Shown here: positions 19,111 to 27,239 of the stretch, in pieces
How positions within the stretch are numbered: the stretch's first letter is position 1
Layout: the number at the start of each line of letters is the position of its first letter
NCBI GenBank assembly: GCA_009911195.1
Contig: QXWV01000126.1
Span: forward strand, 1-37,439
Source of the DNA: Lachnospiraceae bacterium
GTDB lineage: Bacteria > Bacillota > Clostridia > Lachnospirales > Lachnospiraceae
DNA length: 37,439 nt
Direction: 5' to 3'
Made by a program: the position numbers and the translations under genes
The notes under the pieces: model-generated
The model's database searches: none
What the model was told of the DNA's origin: nothing
What the model saw: the letters and a program-made list of their open reading frames with translations, nothing else

Positions 19111-20449
19111 TCTGCTTCCAGCCTCCTCTCCCAATTTCCTTTTCTTTATCATACCCTATTTCACCATCAGGGTTCAACCCTTTTAGATAGAAAGTTCTGC
19201 TGCTTATTTCTTCCGTTTCACAATTGATGCATTCCAGCCTCAGCCTATAAATCTGCCCTTCCTCAAAATTACTCAACGGCAGCTCCAGTTTAAATATTCC
19301 GGTCAACTGATATACCGCATCATACCGAATCAACAATTTTTGCCCCTGTTCATTCCTCACCTCTACCAGAAGCAGCTTTTCCTCCTTTGCGGCAGCATGG
19401 ACACTGGCCGAGGCCGCAAACAACACTCCTGCTATCAGCAGGGAAAGCATCAGCCCTCCCCCCTTTTTCTCTGTCAATAAAATATTCCGTTCCTGGCGAA
19501 TCCCTCTCCTCCCCCTCCCGTTCCAAATACAAACTATAGATTTAAGCACACATAAGGCAATAATGGCTGCCGCCGCCAGTAAAATATCCTTCTCCCTATC
19601 CTGTTTTCCGCTTAGTCCGGCAAAAATGGCACATAGACAAAACACGCTTCCATAATATAAAAATTTTACCGCATTCTCCACATACCGATGCGTCTCATCC
19701 GCCTTTTTATATCGCTCCAAAGCGAAACTAAATTGCCGCATTGTCTGATACCGTTTTTCTTTCCCCTCTTCTACCGCTTTATTCACTATTTTTTCCAACC
19801 CCACTGACAGCCGCCCGTCAAAAAAGCGAATCGGCTGTATCAAATATGGCGGTTTGGAAGGATTATCCCCTGTCAGCATATGATATAAAGTAGCTCCCAG
19901 GCCATAAATATCGCTTCTTTCATCCGCACCCCCCAAGCCGCCGGATATTTGCTCCGGAGCCGCATATCCATAAGTTCCTGCCCCGTCTGCCTCCTCCCCC
20001 TCCTGATAAGGCCGCCATGCCGTACCTAAATCCACCAAATGAATTTTTCCACTGCCATCAATTATAATATTGGCCGGCTTCATATCCCGGTAAATAATTG
20101 GATTTTGCCTTTCATGTAAATAAATTAAAAAATCCGCAAGTTCCAGCGCCCACCTTACAGCCTGTTTTTCCGCAACACATCCTTTTTCCTCAATATATTC
20201 CTCCAAGTTCTTCCCTTCTATATACTCCATCACAAGATACCTCTCATCCCCTGCCTCTATGGAATCGACAATCATAGGCAGCAGAGGATGCCGCAGTTCT
20301 TTCATCATGTTCCGTTCTTTCTCCCATACTTTTTCCTCCCCATAAAATTTCTTTACAGCCCTGTCGCATTTCAAATGCGTATCGTAAACCCGGTACACCT
20401 TTCCGCTGCCTCCGCTTCCCAGTTCTTCATAAAAAATATATTTTTCCAT
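19097..20449 (-). CDS. Membrane-anchored Ser/Thr protein kinase
   Basis: A 450-residue Hanks-type kinase. The cytosolic kinase domain (about 1-260) has the G-loop [10 protein letters not shown] (10-19), invariant Lys33, catalytic YRDMKPANI (120-128, Tyr replacing the usual His), metal motif DLG (140-142, Leu replacing Phe) and YAAPEQ. Three hydrophobic segments follow (about 275-295, 305-325, 340-362), the last ending in a signal-peptidase-like VHAAA. A C-terminal extracytoplasmic beta-rich domain of about 90 residues follows, with no PASTA repeat. The start at 20449 has GGGG six bases upstream; 20485 is an in-frame alternative. It pairs with the PP2C gene 41 bases upstream and overlaps ispG. 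Confidence 0.88.
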   Translation of the reverse strand: MEKYIFYEELGSGGSGKVYRVYDTHLKCDRAVKKFYGEEKVWEKERNMMKELRHPLLPMIVDSIEAGDERYLVMEYIEGKNLEEYIEEKGCVAEKQAVRWALELADFLIYLHERQNPIIYRDMKPANIIIDGSGKIHLVDLGTAWRPYQEGEEADGAGTYGYAAPEQISGGLGGADERSDIYGLGATLYHMLTGDNPSKPPYLIQPIRFFDGRLSVGLEKIVNKAVEEGKEKRYQTMRQFSFALERYKKADETHRYVENAVKFLYYGSVFCLCAIFAGLSGKQDREKDILLAAAAIIALCVLKSIVCIWNGRGRRGIRQERNILLTEKKGGGLMLSLLIAGVLFAASASVHAAAKEEKLLLVEVRNEQGQKLLIRYDAVYQLTGIFKLELPLSNFEEGQIYRLRLECINCETEEISSRTFYLKGLNPDGEIGYDKEKEIGRGGWKQSVGK

Positions 20450-20490
20450 CCATGCCCCTTTCCTTACAGCTTCCATCCATTTCATTTTTC

Positions 20491-21204
20491 TTAATAACTT
20501 CCTATAACTATTGCGGAAATATTATCCATTTCCCCCTGCCGCTTCACATACAACGCAATTTCTTTTAAATGCATGGCCATCTGCCCCCTTGTTTGGAGCT
20601 GCTCCGGCTGCAAGGCTTCTTTTAGGCGTTCTTCCCCAATCCTGTTCCAAAACCCATCCGAACAGAGCAAAAATACACTTTTTCCAATCATATATCCGCT
20701 CTTTACATCCGGCCTCTTCCACTCAAAGCTGCCTATGCAATGTATTAGAATCCCACTTTTTAATACATGGTCTTTCGTTAATTGCTTTATTCCCCCTCTT
20801 CCTTTTATCCGGTACGCCCTTCCATCCCCACCATGCCATAAATAATAACGCCTGCCCTTACATAAAAGCGCAGTCACTGTTGTCCCCAGTTTCATCCCCC
20901 TTTTTTTGCCCAAGCGAACCATCTCCTCGTTACAGGCATATAAAACGCGAATGCCTGCCTTCTCAATCTTTTTTCTACCTTTATGCTTTTCCAACATTGC
21001 AAGCGCTTCCTTATAAAACCATTCTGTCATCCGTTCCGTTACGAAACCGCTGGCCACTTCCCCGCATTCCAGCCCTCCGATTCCATCGCAGACAACAGCA
21101 AATACTACCTTTTCCCCTTTCACACTCACCTCTTGCAGGGAAACCGAATCCTCATTCAAAATCCGCCCCCCTTTATCCCAGTATACTTCTGAAATAAACC
21201 TCAT
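20491..21204 (-). CDS. PP2C-family Ser/Thr protein phosphatase
   Basis: A 237-residue metal-dependent phosphatase, the likely counterpart of the adjacent kinase. PP2C motifs in order: RILNEDS (metal Asp19), VCDGIGG (Asp40), GTTVTALL, HGGDGRAYR (the usual GDSR serine is Gly), LCSDGFW and DNISAIVI (metal Asp near 229). Soluble and cytosolic. The ATG has AGGAGG five bases upstream. It is transcribed first, from the promoter at 21326-21353, ahead of the kinase and probably ispG. Confidence 0.9.
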   Translation of the reverse strand: MRFISEVYWDKGGRILNEDSVSLQEVSVKGEKVVFAVVCDGIGGLECGEVASGFVTERMTEWFYKEALAMLEKHKGRKKIEKAGIRVLYACNEEMVRLGKKRGMKLGTTVTALLCKGRRYYLWHGGDGRAYRIKGRGGIKQLTKDHVLKSGILIHCIGSFEWKRPDVKSGYMIGKSVFLLCSDGFWNRIGEERLKEALQPEQLQTRGQMAMHLKEIALYVKRQGEMDNISAIVIGSY

Positions 21205-21243
21205 TTAACCTCCTTTTGCCTTTTATTTTAAAATGGAAAACCT

Positions 21244-21297
21244 GTTACAGAACATGTAACGCTTTGAAATAATAGATTTGATGTACCAGTGTACTGG
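21244..21297 (-). promoter_or_regulatory. Two small inverted repeats in the PP2C-kinase leader
   Basis: GTTACA-N5-TGTAAC (21244-21260) and CCAGT-GT-ACTGG (21286-21297) lie between the predicted start of transcription and the PP2C gene. Candidate operator or RNA hairpin; no known regulator is recognised. Confidence 0.35.
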
Positions 21298-21325
21298 CAC
21301 ATTCATCTTTGAACTAACCGTACCG

Positions 21326-21353
21326 AATATACCGCTTCCCCATAAAGTGTAAA
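21326..21353 (-). promoter_or_regulatory. Candidate promoter of the PP2C-kinase-ispG transcript
   Basis: Minus strand TTTACA (21353-21348), 16-base spacer, TATATT (21331-21326), about 115 bases before the PP2C start. The remainder of the 298-base gap (21205-21502) shows no gene. Confidence 0.5.
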
Positions 21354-21502
21354 CAAGGAAGCCATACAGCAGCGTCGCTTCTTGACAGCAACACGGCAAA
21401 TAGCAGCATAATCAGTATTATCCATTCAATTATGAGAGTGTCAGTGCACTTTTTTAGTATATAATAAAAACCCTATATGTGCAACATACATTTTATTTTT
21501 CC

Positions 21503-22558
21503 TCATTTCTGTTCCGCCTCCGAAACAGGCACATAAAAGGATTCATCCAATAGAATTTCCGTAGGTTCATAATTAATGCGTTTTTCAGGAATCCGGTGAT
21601 TCAGCAAATATTCCGAAAGCTGCTTAATGGCATGCTTTCCCTGTTTGGTAGGATGCTGGTCAAAAACGGCAGATACATTACCTTTTTTCAACTGGACAAT
21701 ATTGGGTTCCACAGCATCATAGGCAATTACCTTAATTTTCCCCAGCAACCCTGCGTCATCCAGCGCCTGGTAGCCTCCGCTGTATCCTCCCGCAGCAAAA
21801 AAAATGAGACGGATATTCGGATGCCTCGAAACCAGATTTGATATTACTTTATATGAAATCACATCATCGTCAAAGCTTTGCACTGGTGTTAGCAGACGGT
21901 AATCCCCGCCCTTAGACTGCAATGCATCCATAAAACCCTCAATCCTGCGCTCATGCCCCACCATTTTTAATGACCCAATCATAATCGCCACTTCACTGCC
22001 CAGCGGAACAATTTGCCTGGCAAACCCTCCTGCAATCCGTCCACTACAGTAATGGTCGCTTCCCACATAGCTGAATGGCTGGAAATCATTAATCGGAGTG
22101 CTCACCACAGTAACCGGAATACCGTCATTGGTAATCCGGGTAAGCTTTTCCACTATTCTGGAGTCATTCGCAGGCGTAATCGCCAATGCGCTGATTCCCT
22201 GTGCCATCAGCTCATCTAACTGATGAAGCTGCTGGTCCACATCAAGCCCGCTGGAAATCTTGCTGATACCTGTAATATCGTATATATATAGTTCCTCCAG
22301 AGCCGATAAAATGCCGGAAAGTATATTGGAATAATATTCATGTCCCGCCGCATTGACTAAAACACCTATTTTCAACTGCCTACGGCCGACAGAAAGCGAC
22401 TGCGAGGATACATGAAAACGATATCCCATGGATTCTGCCGTCGCACGAATCCTCTCTTCCGTTTCCGGCTTTACCTTACCGCGGTTATTCAATACACGGT
22501 CCACCGTCCCCCTGGAAACCCCGCACATATAAGCTATTTCCTGCATAGTAACGCCCAT
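21503..22558 (-). CDS. LacI-family transcriptional regulator
   Basis: A 351-residue repressor-type regulator. The N-terminal helix-turn-helix and hinge (VTMQEIAYMCGVSRGTVDRVLNNRGKV, about residues 3-29) precede a periplasmic-binding-protein-like sensor domain of the sugar-binding type (IGVLVNAAGHEYYSNILSGI, ALAITPANDS, VGSDHYCSGRIAGG, IAYDAVEPN). The start at 22558 has AAGGAGGAG upstream; an in-frame start at 22624 would run through the promoter. It is divergent from the transport operon across a 282-base gap with a consensus promoter and an inverted repeat, so it is likely the local regulator, and its sensor fold suggests a sugar-like inducer. Confidence 0.9.
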   Translation of the reverse strand: MGVTMQEIAYMCGVSRGTVDRVLNNRGKVKPETEERIRATAESMGYRFHVSSQSLSVGRRQLKIGVLVNAAGHEYYSNILSGILSALEELYIYDITGISKISSGLDVDQQLHQLDELMAQGISALAITPANDSRIVEKLTRITNDGIPVTVVSTPINDFQPFSYVGSDHYCSGRIAGGFARQIVPLGSEVAIMIGSLKMVGHERRIEGFMDALQSKGGDYRLLTPVQSFDDDVISYKVISNLVSRHPNIRLIFFAAGGYSGGYQALDDAGLLGKIKVIAYDAVEPNIVQLKKGNVSAVFDQHPTKQGKHAIKQLSEYLLNHRIPEKRINYEPTEILLDESFYVPVSEAEQK

Positions 22559-22585
22559 GTAAAACTCCTCCTTATTATCTAATTT

Positions 22586-22615
22586 ATTATACATGATAGG
22601 TAAATAATATGTCAA
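22586..22615 (-). promoter_or_regulatory. Consensus promoter of the LacI-type regulator gene
   Basis: Minus strand TTGACA (22615-22610), 18-base spacer, TATAAT (22591-22586), 28 bases upstream of the start codon. Strong match. Confidence 0.75.
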
Positions 22616-22634
22616 ATATCCCACTTTTTACACA

Positions 22635-22664
22635 ATGTTACATTCTGTCATATAGATGTAACAT
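22635..22664. promoter_or_regulatory. Candidate operator: 9-bp inverted repeat in the divergent intergenic region
   Basis: ATGTTACAT (22635-22643) and ATGTAACAT (22656-22664) are exact complements, with centres 21 bases apart (two helical turns). They lie upstream of the regulator's -35 box and within the AT-rich region before the transport operon. Not the usual CG-centred LacI operator. Confidence 0.5.
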
Positions 22665-22745
22665 ATCAAAAATAGTGTTATTTTTTTTGAATCATTTTGT
22701 AAAATGCACAAAAAGCAATTGATTTATTTAAATATATATGATAGG

Positions 22746-22774
22746 TTATACATAAGTCAATATGCAAATAGAAT
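22746..22774 (+). promoter_or_regulatory. Possible promoter of the transport-sulfatase operon
   Basis: TTATAC (22746-22751), 17-base spacer, TAGAAT (22769-22774), 66 bases before the start codon. The region is so AT-rich that other pairings are possible. ATGATAGGT occurs both here (22738-22746) and in the regulator's promoter (22593-22601). Confidence 0.3.
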
Positions 22775-22840
22775 AAAATAGTACATATTACACAAAAAGT
22801 TCTATTTGTACAACATTAAAACATTAAGGAGGATGTAATA

Positions 22841-23980
22841 ATGAAAAAATCAATCGCTTTCGCATTAGCCCTGATGCTGGGGCTCTCCTGCATCGGTTGC
22901 GGAGATTCCGGAAAAGAAAGCACATCTGCGGACAATACCACTAACGCTTCTGCAAATACTGAGGCAGAAGCTCCCGACAAGGCAGCGGAAGAAACTCCTG
23001 CTGAAGGAGAAGCTGCTTCTGAAGAGCCTATTTTAATTAATATGGGCATTTTGGATGGATGGACTGGCTTCCCTACAAAATATATCGTTGATAATGGCCT
23101 TGATGTGGCCAACGGGATTAAAATTGAATATTTGGTATTTTCTTCCGGTGCTCCTGCCAATGAAGCCATGACAGCCGGAGATATCGACTGTGCAATTATT
23201 GGCGGCGGCGCTTCCGTTCCCGCCCTTGCAAACCTGAATTCCAAGATGATTATGGAAGTAAACAATGACACCACCGGACTTAGCATGATAGCCCGTTCCG
23301 ACCTGGCTTGTACCGGCGTTTCCGGTGCGGCTGACGGACTGGAAATTCTTGGAGATGCCGACAGCGTAAAAGATACCACCATTATCACCACTTCCGGCAC
23401 ATTGCAGTATTATTGTACACTGAAATATCTGGAAGCCATTGGTTTGACTACCGATGATGTCAACCTTGTTTCCATGGATGCCAACCAGGCATATCAGGCA
23501 TTTATGCTGGGCGAAGGGGATATCCTTTGCTGCACCAATAATTATTCCTTTGACCTTGTGAAAGAGGGGTATGTGGAGCTTGCATCTTTAACTTCCCTCA
23601 ACTGTGCAGCAACTGCTCAGGTTGTATGCTCCGATAAAGCTTTTGAAGACGAAACCAAGTTTAAAGGCATGGCCATCCTGTGCAAATTACTGGCAGAGAC
23701 CAATGATACTATGAATAATGATACGGATTTGGCAACCCAATGCTATGTGGACTGGGTACGTTTAAATGGTGGCTCCATTACGGAAGAAACTGCCCGTACA
23801 ATTATGGAACAAAAACCTTATTATGGCATTGAAGAAACCAAAAGCCGCAATTATGGTTCCGATTTCCTGAACAATTTCGTGGAATTCTATATTATTACTG
23901 AACAGATAGAAGAATCCCAGAGGGCTGATATCGAAGCCAATGTCCGCGATGATGTTTTAAAGGCAGCAGGACTTAGGTAA
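22841..23980 (+). CDS. ABC transporter substrate-binding lipoprotein (SsuA/TauA/NMT1-like)
   Basis: A 379-residue extracellular solute receptor. Signal peptide with lipobox SCIGC gives a lipidated Cys20; an Ala/Glu/Thr-rich linker runs to about residue 62. The binding domain then shows GILDGWTGFPTKYIVDNGL, AMTAGDIDCAIIGGGA and TTSGTLQYYCTLKYLEAIGL, the layout of sulfonate/nitrate/taurine receptors. AGGAGG stands eight bases before the ATG. First gene of the plus-strand operon; a strong terminator follows, so it is probably made in excess over the membrane components, as is usual for receptors. The ligand is unknown. Confidence 0.88.
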   Translation: MKKSIAFALALMLGLSCIGCGDSGKESTSADNTTNASANTEAEAPDKAAEETPAEGEAASEEPILINMGILDGWTGFPTKYIVDNGLDVANGIKIEYLVFSSGAPANEAMTAGDIDCAIIGGGASVPALANLNSKMIMEVNNDTTGLSMIARSDLACTGVSGAADGLEILGDADSVKDTTIITTSGTLQYYCTLKYLEAIGLTTDDVNLVSMDANQAYQAFMLGEGDILCCTNNYSFDLVKEGYVELASLTSLNCAATAQVVCSDKAFEDETKFKGMAILCKLLAETNDTMNNDTDLATQCYVDWVRLNGGSITEETARTIMEQKPYYGIEETKSRNYGSDFLNNFVEFYIITEQIEESQRADIEANVRDDVLKAAGLR

Positions 23981-24009
23981 AACGGACCCAAAATACCAAA
24001 GGATAACTT

Positions 24010-24045
24010 TTCTGTCCACCGCCTCCTGCGGCGGACAGAATTTTT
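24010..24045 (+). terminator. Intrinsic terminator between receptor gene and permease genes
   Basis: TTCTGTCC-A-CCGC, loop CTCCT, GCGG-C-GGACAGAA, then TTTTT: a 12-pair stem with one A-C mismatch and a U tract. Partial read-through would set a high receptor-to-permease ratio. Confidence 0.85.
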
Positions 24046-24093
24046 CCGAATTTGAACAATGCGCTAACGTGTAAAAGGAGCATGGTTATCATT

Positions 24094-24873
24094 ATGAAAA
24101 AAAGACTACGTTATTTCCTCTTGTCGGTACTCAGCCTGGGCATATTCCTTTTCGTATGGTATCTGATTACTGATATCCTTGGAATATTTCCCGAAAGAGC
24201 TTTACCAAGCCCAACAAAAATTCTAACTACTTTAATGAAGAAATTTACACAAAGGGCACCCGACGGCGGCACTATGCTGGAGCATATCTGGGCCAGCTTA
24301 AAGCTCGCCATGTATGGATTTGCATTGGGCGCTGTTATCGGTATTCCAGTTGGTATCGTTATGGCATGGTATCGGAAGGCCGATTTGTTTATTACGCCGC
24401 TGTTTAATTTTATCCGCCCAATTCCGCCCATTGCCTGGATTCCGCTTATGCTTATCTTCTTCGGCATCGGCCAGACAGCCAAAGCGGCCGTTATATTTGT
24501 TTCCACCGTAACCCAATGCATTTTAAACAGTTACCTGGGAATTAAGCAGACCAAGGATGTTCACCGGTGGGTTGCTACCACATTCGGCGCCAGCAATACG
24601 CAAATACTTTTTAAAGTTGCTATCCCCTCTGCCCTTCCCATGATTTTTACCGGCCTGTCCTTATCCATGAACTTGGCCTGGATGACATTAGTTGCCGCCG
24701 AAATGCTTGCTGCCGACAAGGGGCTTGGCTACCTAATCCAGTATGCACGCATGATGGCCCGCGTGGATTTGGTCATTGCAGGTATGATTATGATTACAAT
24801 CATTGGCGCTATTCTCAATGCGGTACTGACCAAAATTGAGCACAGTGTAGTCAAAGGGAGGCATATGGAATGA
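24094..24873 (+). CDS. ABC transporter permease (SsuC/TauC type), first of pair
   Basis: A 259-residue membrane protein of the binding-protein-dependent permease family. About six hydrophobic segments are visible, beginning at residues 6-28. The cytoplasmic EAA-like loop is VHRWVATTFGASNTQILFKVAIPSALP, which contacts an ATPase. The PIPPIAWIPLMLIFFGIG segment is typical of sulfonate/taurine permeases. The start is placed at MKKRLRY (24094), 13 bases after GGAG; an ATG at 24082 lies one base from that GGAG. It overlaps the next gene by four bases (ATGA). Confidence 0.88.
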   Translation: MKKRLRYFLLSVLSLGIFLFVWYLITDILGIFPERALPSPTKILTTLMKKFTQRAPDGGTMLEHIWASLKLAMYGFALGAVIGIPVGIVMAWYRKADLFITPLFNFIRPIPPIAWIPLMLIFFGIGQTAKAAVIFVSTVTQCILNSYLGIKQTKDVHRWVATTFGASNTQILFKVAIPSALPMIFTGLSLSMNLAWMTLVAAEMLAADKGLGYLIQYARMMARVDLVIAGMIMITIIGAILNAVLTKIEHSVVKGRHME

Positions 24874-25676
24874 GTGAACCGAAAAAAAGAAACAATAATT
24901 TTGCGGGCAGTAAGTCCGAAGTAATCGTTATGGCAGTTTTTGCTTTTGCCTGCTTTTTCTGCGTATGGTATCTGGTATCGCTAAACGAACGAATCGGGAA
25001 ATTTTTCCCCAACCCCATTGTTGTCCTGGAAAGCTTTTTTCAAGCATTTGTGACGCCCATCGGACAAAATACTATGCTGGAACATATTTTTTACAGTCTG
25101 CGCCGGGTAACTACAGGCTTTTTGCTAGGGGCCTTTATCGGCATTCCTCTCGGGCTCGTAATGGCTTGCTCCAAAACATTGCGCGCGCTGCTTATGCCGC
25201 TGTTTTCTATTGTACGGCCGATTCCCGGACTTGCCTGGATTCCGTTAGCCATCCTCTGGTTTGGCCTCGGTGAATCCTCCAAATATTTTCTAATTTGTAT
25301 GACAGCCCTGGTTGGAATCACTGTCCAGACCTATCATGGCGCCCTCAATGTAGACCCCCTTCATATCGGGGCAGCCCGTATGCTTGGGGCAAATAATTTC
25401 CAGCTTTTTACCAATGTCATCATCCGCTCCGCCATCCCCTATATCTTCGCCGGTTTGCAGGGCAGCTTCGCCGGTGCCTGGTGTGCGGTAATTGCCGCTG
25501 AAATGATTCGCTCTGACGAAGGGGTAGGCTGGATTATTTTTAATGGCATGAATTATGCCAACACCACTCAAGTTATTGCCGGTATGCTGGCCATCGGTAT
25601 CGTTGGCCTTATCACTTCTGCGCTGCTACGGGCGCTGGAAAGGAGTTTCTGTAAATGGAATATACAGGGAAAATAA
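24870..25676 (+). CDS. ABC transporter permease (SsuC/TauC type), second of pair
   Basis: A 268-residue paralogue of the preceding permease with the same plan: N-terminal membrane helix (VIVMAVFAFACFFCVWYLV), RPIPGLAWIPLAILWFGLGE, and an EAA-like loop DPLHIGAARMLGANNFQLFTNVIIRSAIP. Two different permeases imply a heterodimeric pore, matching the two different ATPases downstream. Translationally coupled to the first permease by a four-base overlap, and overlapping the first ATPase gene by 22 bases. Confidence 0.88.
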   Translation: MSEPKKRNNNFAGSKSEVIVMAVFAFACFFCVWYLVSLNERIGKFFPNPIVVLESFFQAFVTPIGQNTMLEHIFYSLRRVTTGFLLGAFIGIPLGLVMACSKTLRALLMPLFSIVRPIPGLAWIPLAILWFGLGESSKYFLICMTALVGITVQTYHGALNVDPLHIGAARMLGANNFQLFTNVIIRSAIPYIFAGLQGSFAGAWCAVIAAEMIRSDEGVGWIIFNGMNYANTTQVIAGMLAIGIVGLITSALLRALERSFCKWNIQGK

Positions 25677-26425
25677 AGCCAATCATTCAATGCAAAAACA
25701 TTTGCAAGACATTCCGCACGAAAGAAACATCACTGGATGTACTGCAAGACTTCTCGCTGGATGTAAAAGAAAATGAATTTGTTGTTCTTTTAGGTCCTGG
25801 CCAGTGCGGTAAAACTACTCTTATGAATATTATCGCCGGAATAGAACCATCTACTTCGGGGGAAATCATTTTTGAAGATGTACCGATTACCCGCCCTAAC
25901 CCAAGTTTGGGCATGGTTTATCAGACTACAGGGCTGTTCCCCTGGTTTACAGTTATGAAAAATGTGGATTTCGGCCCCCGTATGAAGCGTATGCCAGCCA
26001 AAGAACGCAAGGAAAAAGCACAGTATTTTATTGATTTGGTAGGGCTTACCGGATTTGAGAATTCCTATCCTATTAAGCTCTCCGGAGGTATGCGCCAGCG
26101 TGTGGGAATTGCACGCGCCTATTGTAATGACCCAAAGGTTATGCTGATGGATGAGCCTTTCGGCCACCTGGATGCCCAGACACGTTATTCCATGCAGGAT
26201 GCCATTCAGGATATCTGGAGCAAAGAAAAACGTACTGTCATCTTCATCACCAATAACATTGAAGAAGCCGTATTTTTGGCAGACCGCATCGTGATTATGA
26301 CCAACTGTCCATCCCGGGTAAAAACGGAGGTACGCATCGACCTGCCCCGTCCCAGGGATTATGTTTCCAGGCAATTTTTGGAATACCGTGAAGAAGTAAG
26401 CCGTTTATTCGAAAGCACCAAATAG
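25655..26425 (+). CDS. ABC transporter ATPase 1 (SsuB/TauB type, H-loop His replaced)
   Basis: A 256-residue nucleotide-binding subunit. Walker A GPGQCGKTT (47-55, with Gln where Gly is usual), Q-loop Gln90, canonical signature LSGGMRQR (142-149), Walker B VMLMDEP (Glu167), D-loop GHLD. The switch-histidine position reads ITNNIEEA, so Asn200 stands where His is expected. It therefore offers an intact signature but a defective Walker/H-loop side. It should pair with ATPase 2 under the two permeases. It overlaps the second permease gene by 22 bases. Confidence 0.9.
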   Translation: MEYTGKIKPIIQCKNICKTFRTKETSLDVLQDFSLDVKENEFVVLLGPGQCGKTTLMNIIAGIEPSTSGEIIFEDVPITRPNPSLGMVYQTTGLFPWFTVMKNVDFGPRMKRMPAKERKEKAQYFIDLVGLTGFENSYPIKLSGGMRQRVGIARAYCNDPKVMLMDEPFGHLDAQTRYSMQDAIQDIWSKEKRTVIFITNNIEEAVFLADRIVIMTNCPSRVKTEVRIDLPRPRDYVSRQFLEYREEVSRLFESTK

Positions 26426-26437
26426 AAGGAGACAAAT

Positions 26438-26476
26438 ATGCGCAAAAAGCAGCGCAGAAATGGAGACAAGATATGA
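26438..26476 (+). CDS. 12-codon leader ORF coupled to ATPase 2
   Basis: ATG at 26438 with AAGGAG seven bases upstream encodes MRKKQRRNGDKI and stops with TGA at 26474-26476, overlapping the ATPase 2 start codon (ATGA). The gap between the ATPase genes is thus fully translated if this ORF is used. ATPase 2 also has its own GGAG eight bases upstream. It may serve translational coupling; a regulatory peptide role is speculative. Confidence 0.4.
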   Translation: MRKKQRRNGDKI

Positions 26477-27207
26477 ACAAAGTTGAAGTCAAAAATCTGA
26501 CCAAGCAGTTTGGGGAGCTCTTGGTACTGGATGACATTTCTTTTAATGTGGGGGATGGGGAATTTCTTTGCATTGTAGGACCTACCGGCTGCGGAAAGAC
26601 TACCTTTTTAAACAGCCTGACCAAAATATACAATATCGACAGGGGTTCCATTTTGATTTCCGGCGAGGAAGTCAATCCCAAAAAACATCGTCTGGCCTAT
26701 ATCATGCAGGAATATTCCACCATGAGCTGGCGGAATGTACGGCAGAATGTCAGCTTCGGACTGGAAGTCATGAAACTGCCCCAGAAAGAAATTCAGGAAA
26801 AAACAGATGCCGCCCTGGAAATGGTGGGTCTGGACAAATTCCAGAAATATTACCCCAACCAGTTATCTGCCAGTATGCTGCAACGGGTTGCCATTGCACG
26901 CGCCTTTGCGGTACAGCCTGATTTGCTCCTGATGGATGAACCCTATGGGCAGCTAGATATTGAACTGCGGTTCAAACTGGAAGACGAACTGTTAAACTTA
27001 TGGCGTAAACTGGGAACTACTGTTATTTTCATCACCCACAATATTGAAGAAGCCGTATATCTGTCCGAGCGGATTCTTGTACTAACCAATAAGCCTACCA
27101 GCATCAAAGCTTCTATTAACAATGAACTGCCCTATCCCCGCAATGTTACAAGCGAGGATTTCATTGCACTCCGCAACGAGGTTACTGCAATGATAAAATG
27201 GTGGTAA
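26473..27207 (+). CDS. ABC transporter ATPase 2 (SsuB/TauB type, degenerate signature)
   Basis: A 244-residue nucleotide-binding subunit. Walker A GPTGCGKTT (36-44), Q-loop Gln79, Walker B LLLMDEP (Glu156) and H-loop ITHNIEEA (His189) are all canonical, but the ABC signature reads LSASMLQR (131-138) instead of LSGGxxQR. This is the mirror image of ATPase 1's defects. Together they would form one canonical and one degenerate ATP site. It is the last transporter gene, 32 bases before the DUF4432 gene. Confidence 0.9.
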   Translation: MNKVEVKNLTKQFGELLVLDDISFNVGDGEFLCIVGPTGCGKTTFLNSLTKIYNIDRGSILISGEEVNPKKHRLAYIMQEYSTMSWRNVRQNVSFGLEVMKLPQKEIQEKTDAALEMVGLDKFQKYYPNQLSASMLQRVAIARAFAVQPDLLLMDEPYGQLDIELRFKLEDELLNLWRKLGTTVIFITHNIEEAVYLSERILVLTNKPTSIKASINNELPYPRNVTSEDFIALRNEVTAMIKWW

Positions 27208-27239
27208 TCAAACATATTTTAGAAAGATGAGGTATACCT

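Noticed and set aside
21326-21353. TTTACACTTTATG resembling the E. coli lac promoter, suggesting vector contamination
   Set aside because: Only 13 bases match and the flanking sequence is unrelated to lac or vectors; it fits naturally as a promoter for the PP2C gene.
22816-23400. Minus-strand open frame of 194 codons over the receptor gene
   Set aside because: Shadow of the Ala/Glu/Thr-rich linker and binding domain on the plus strand.
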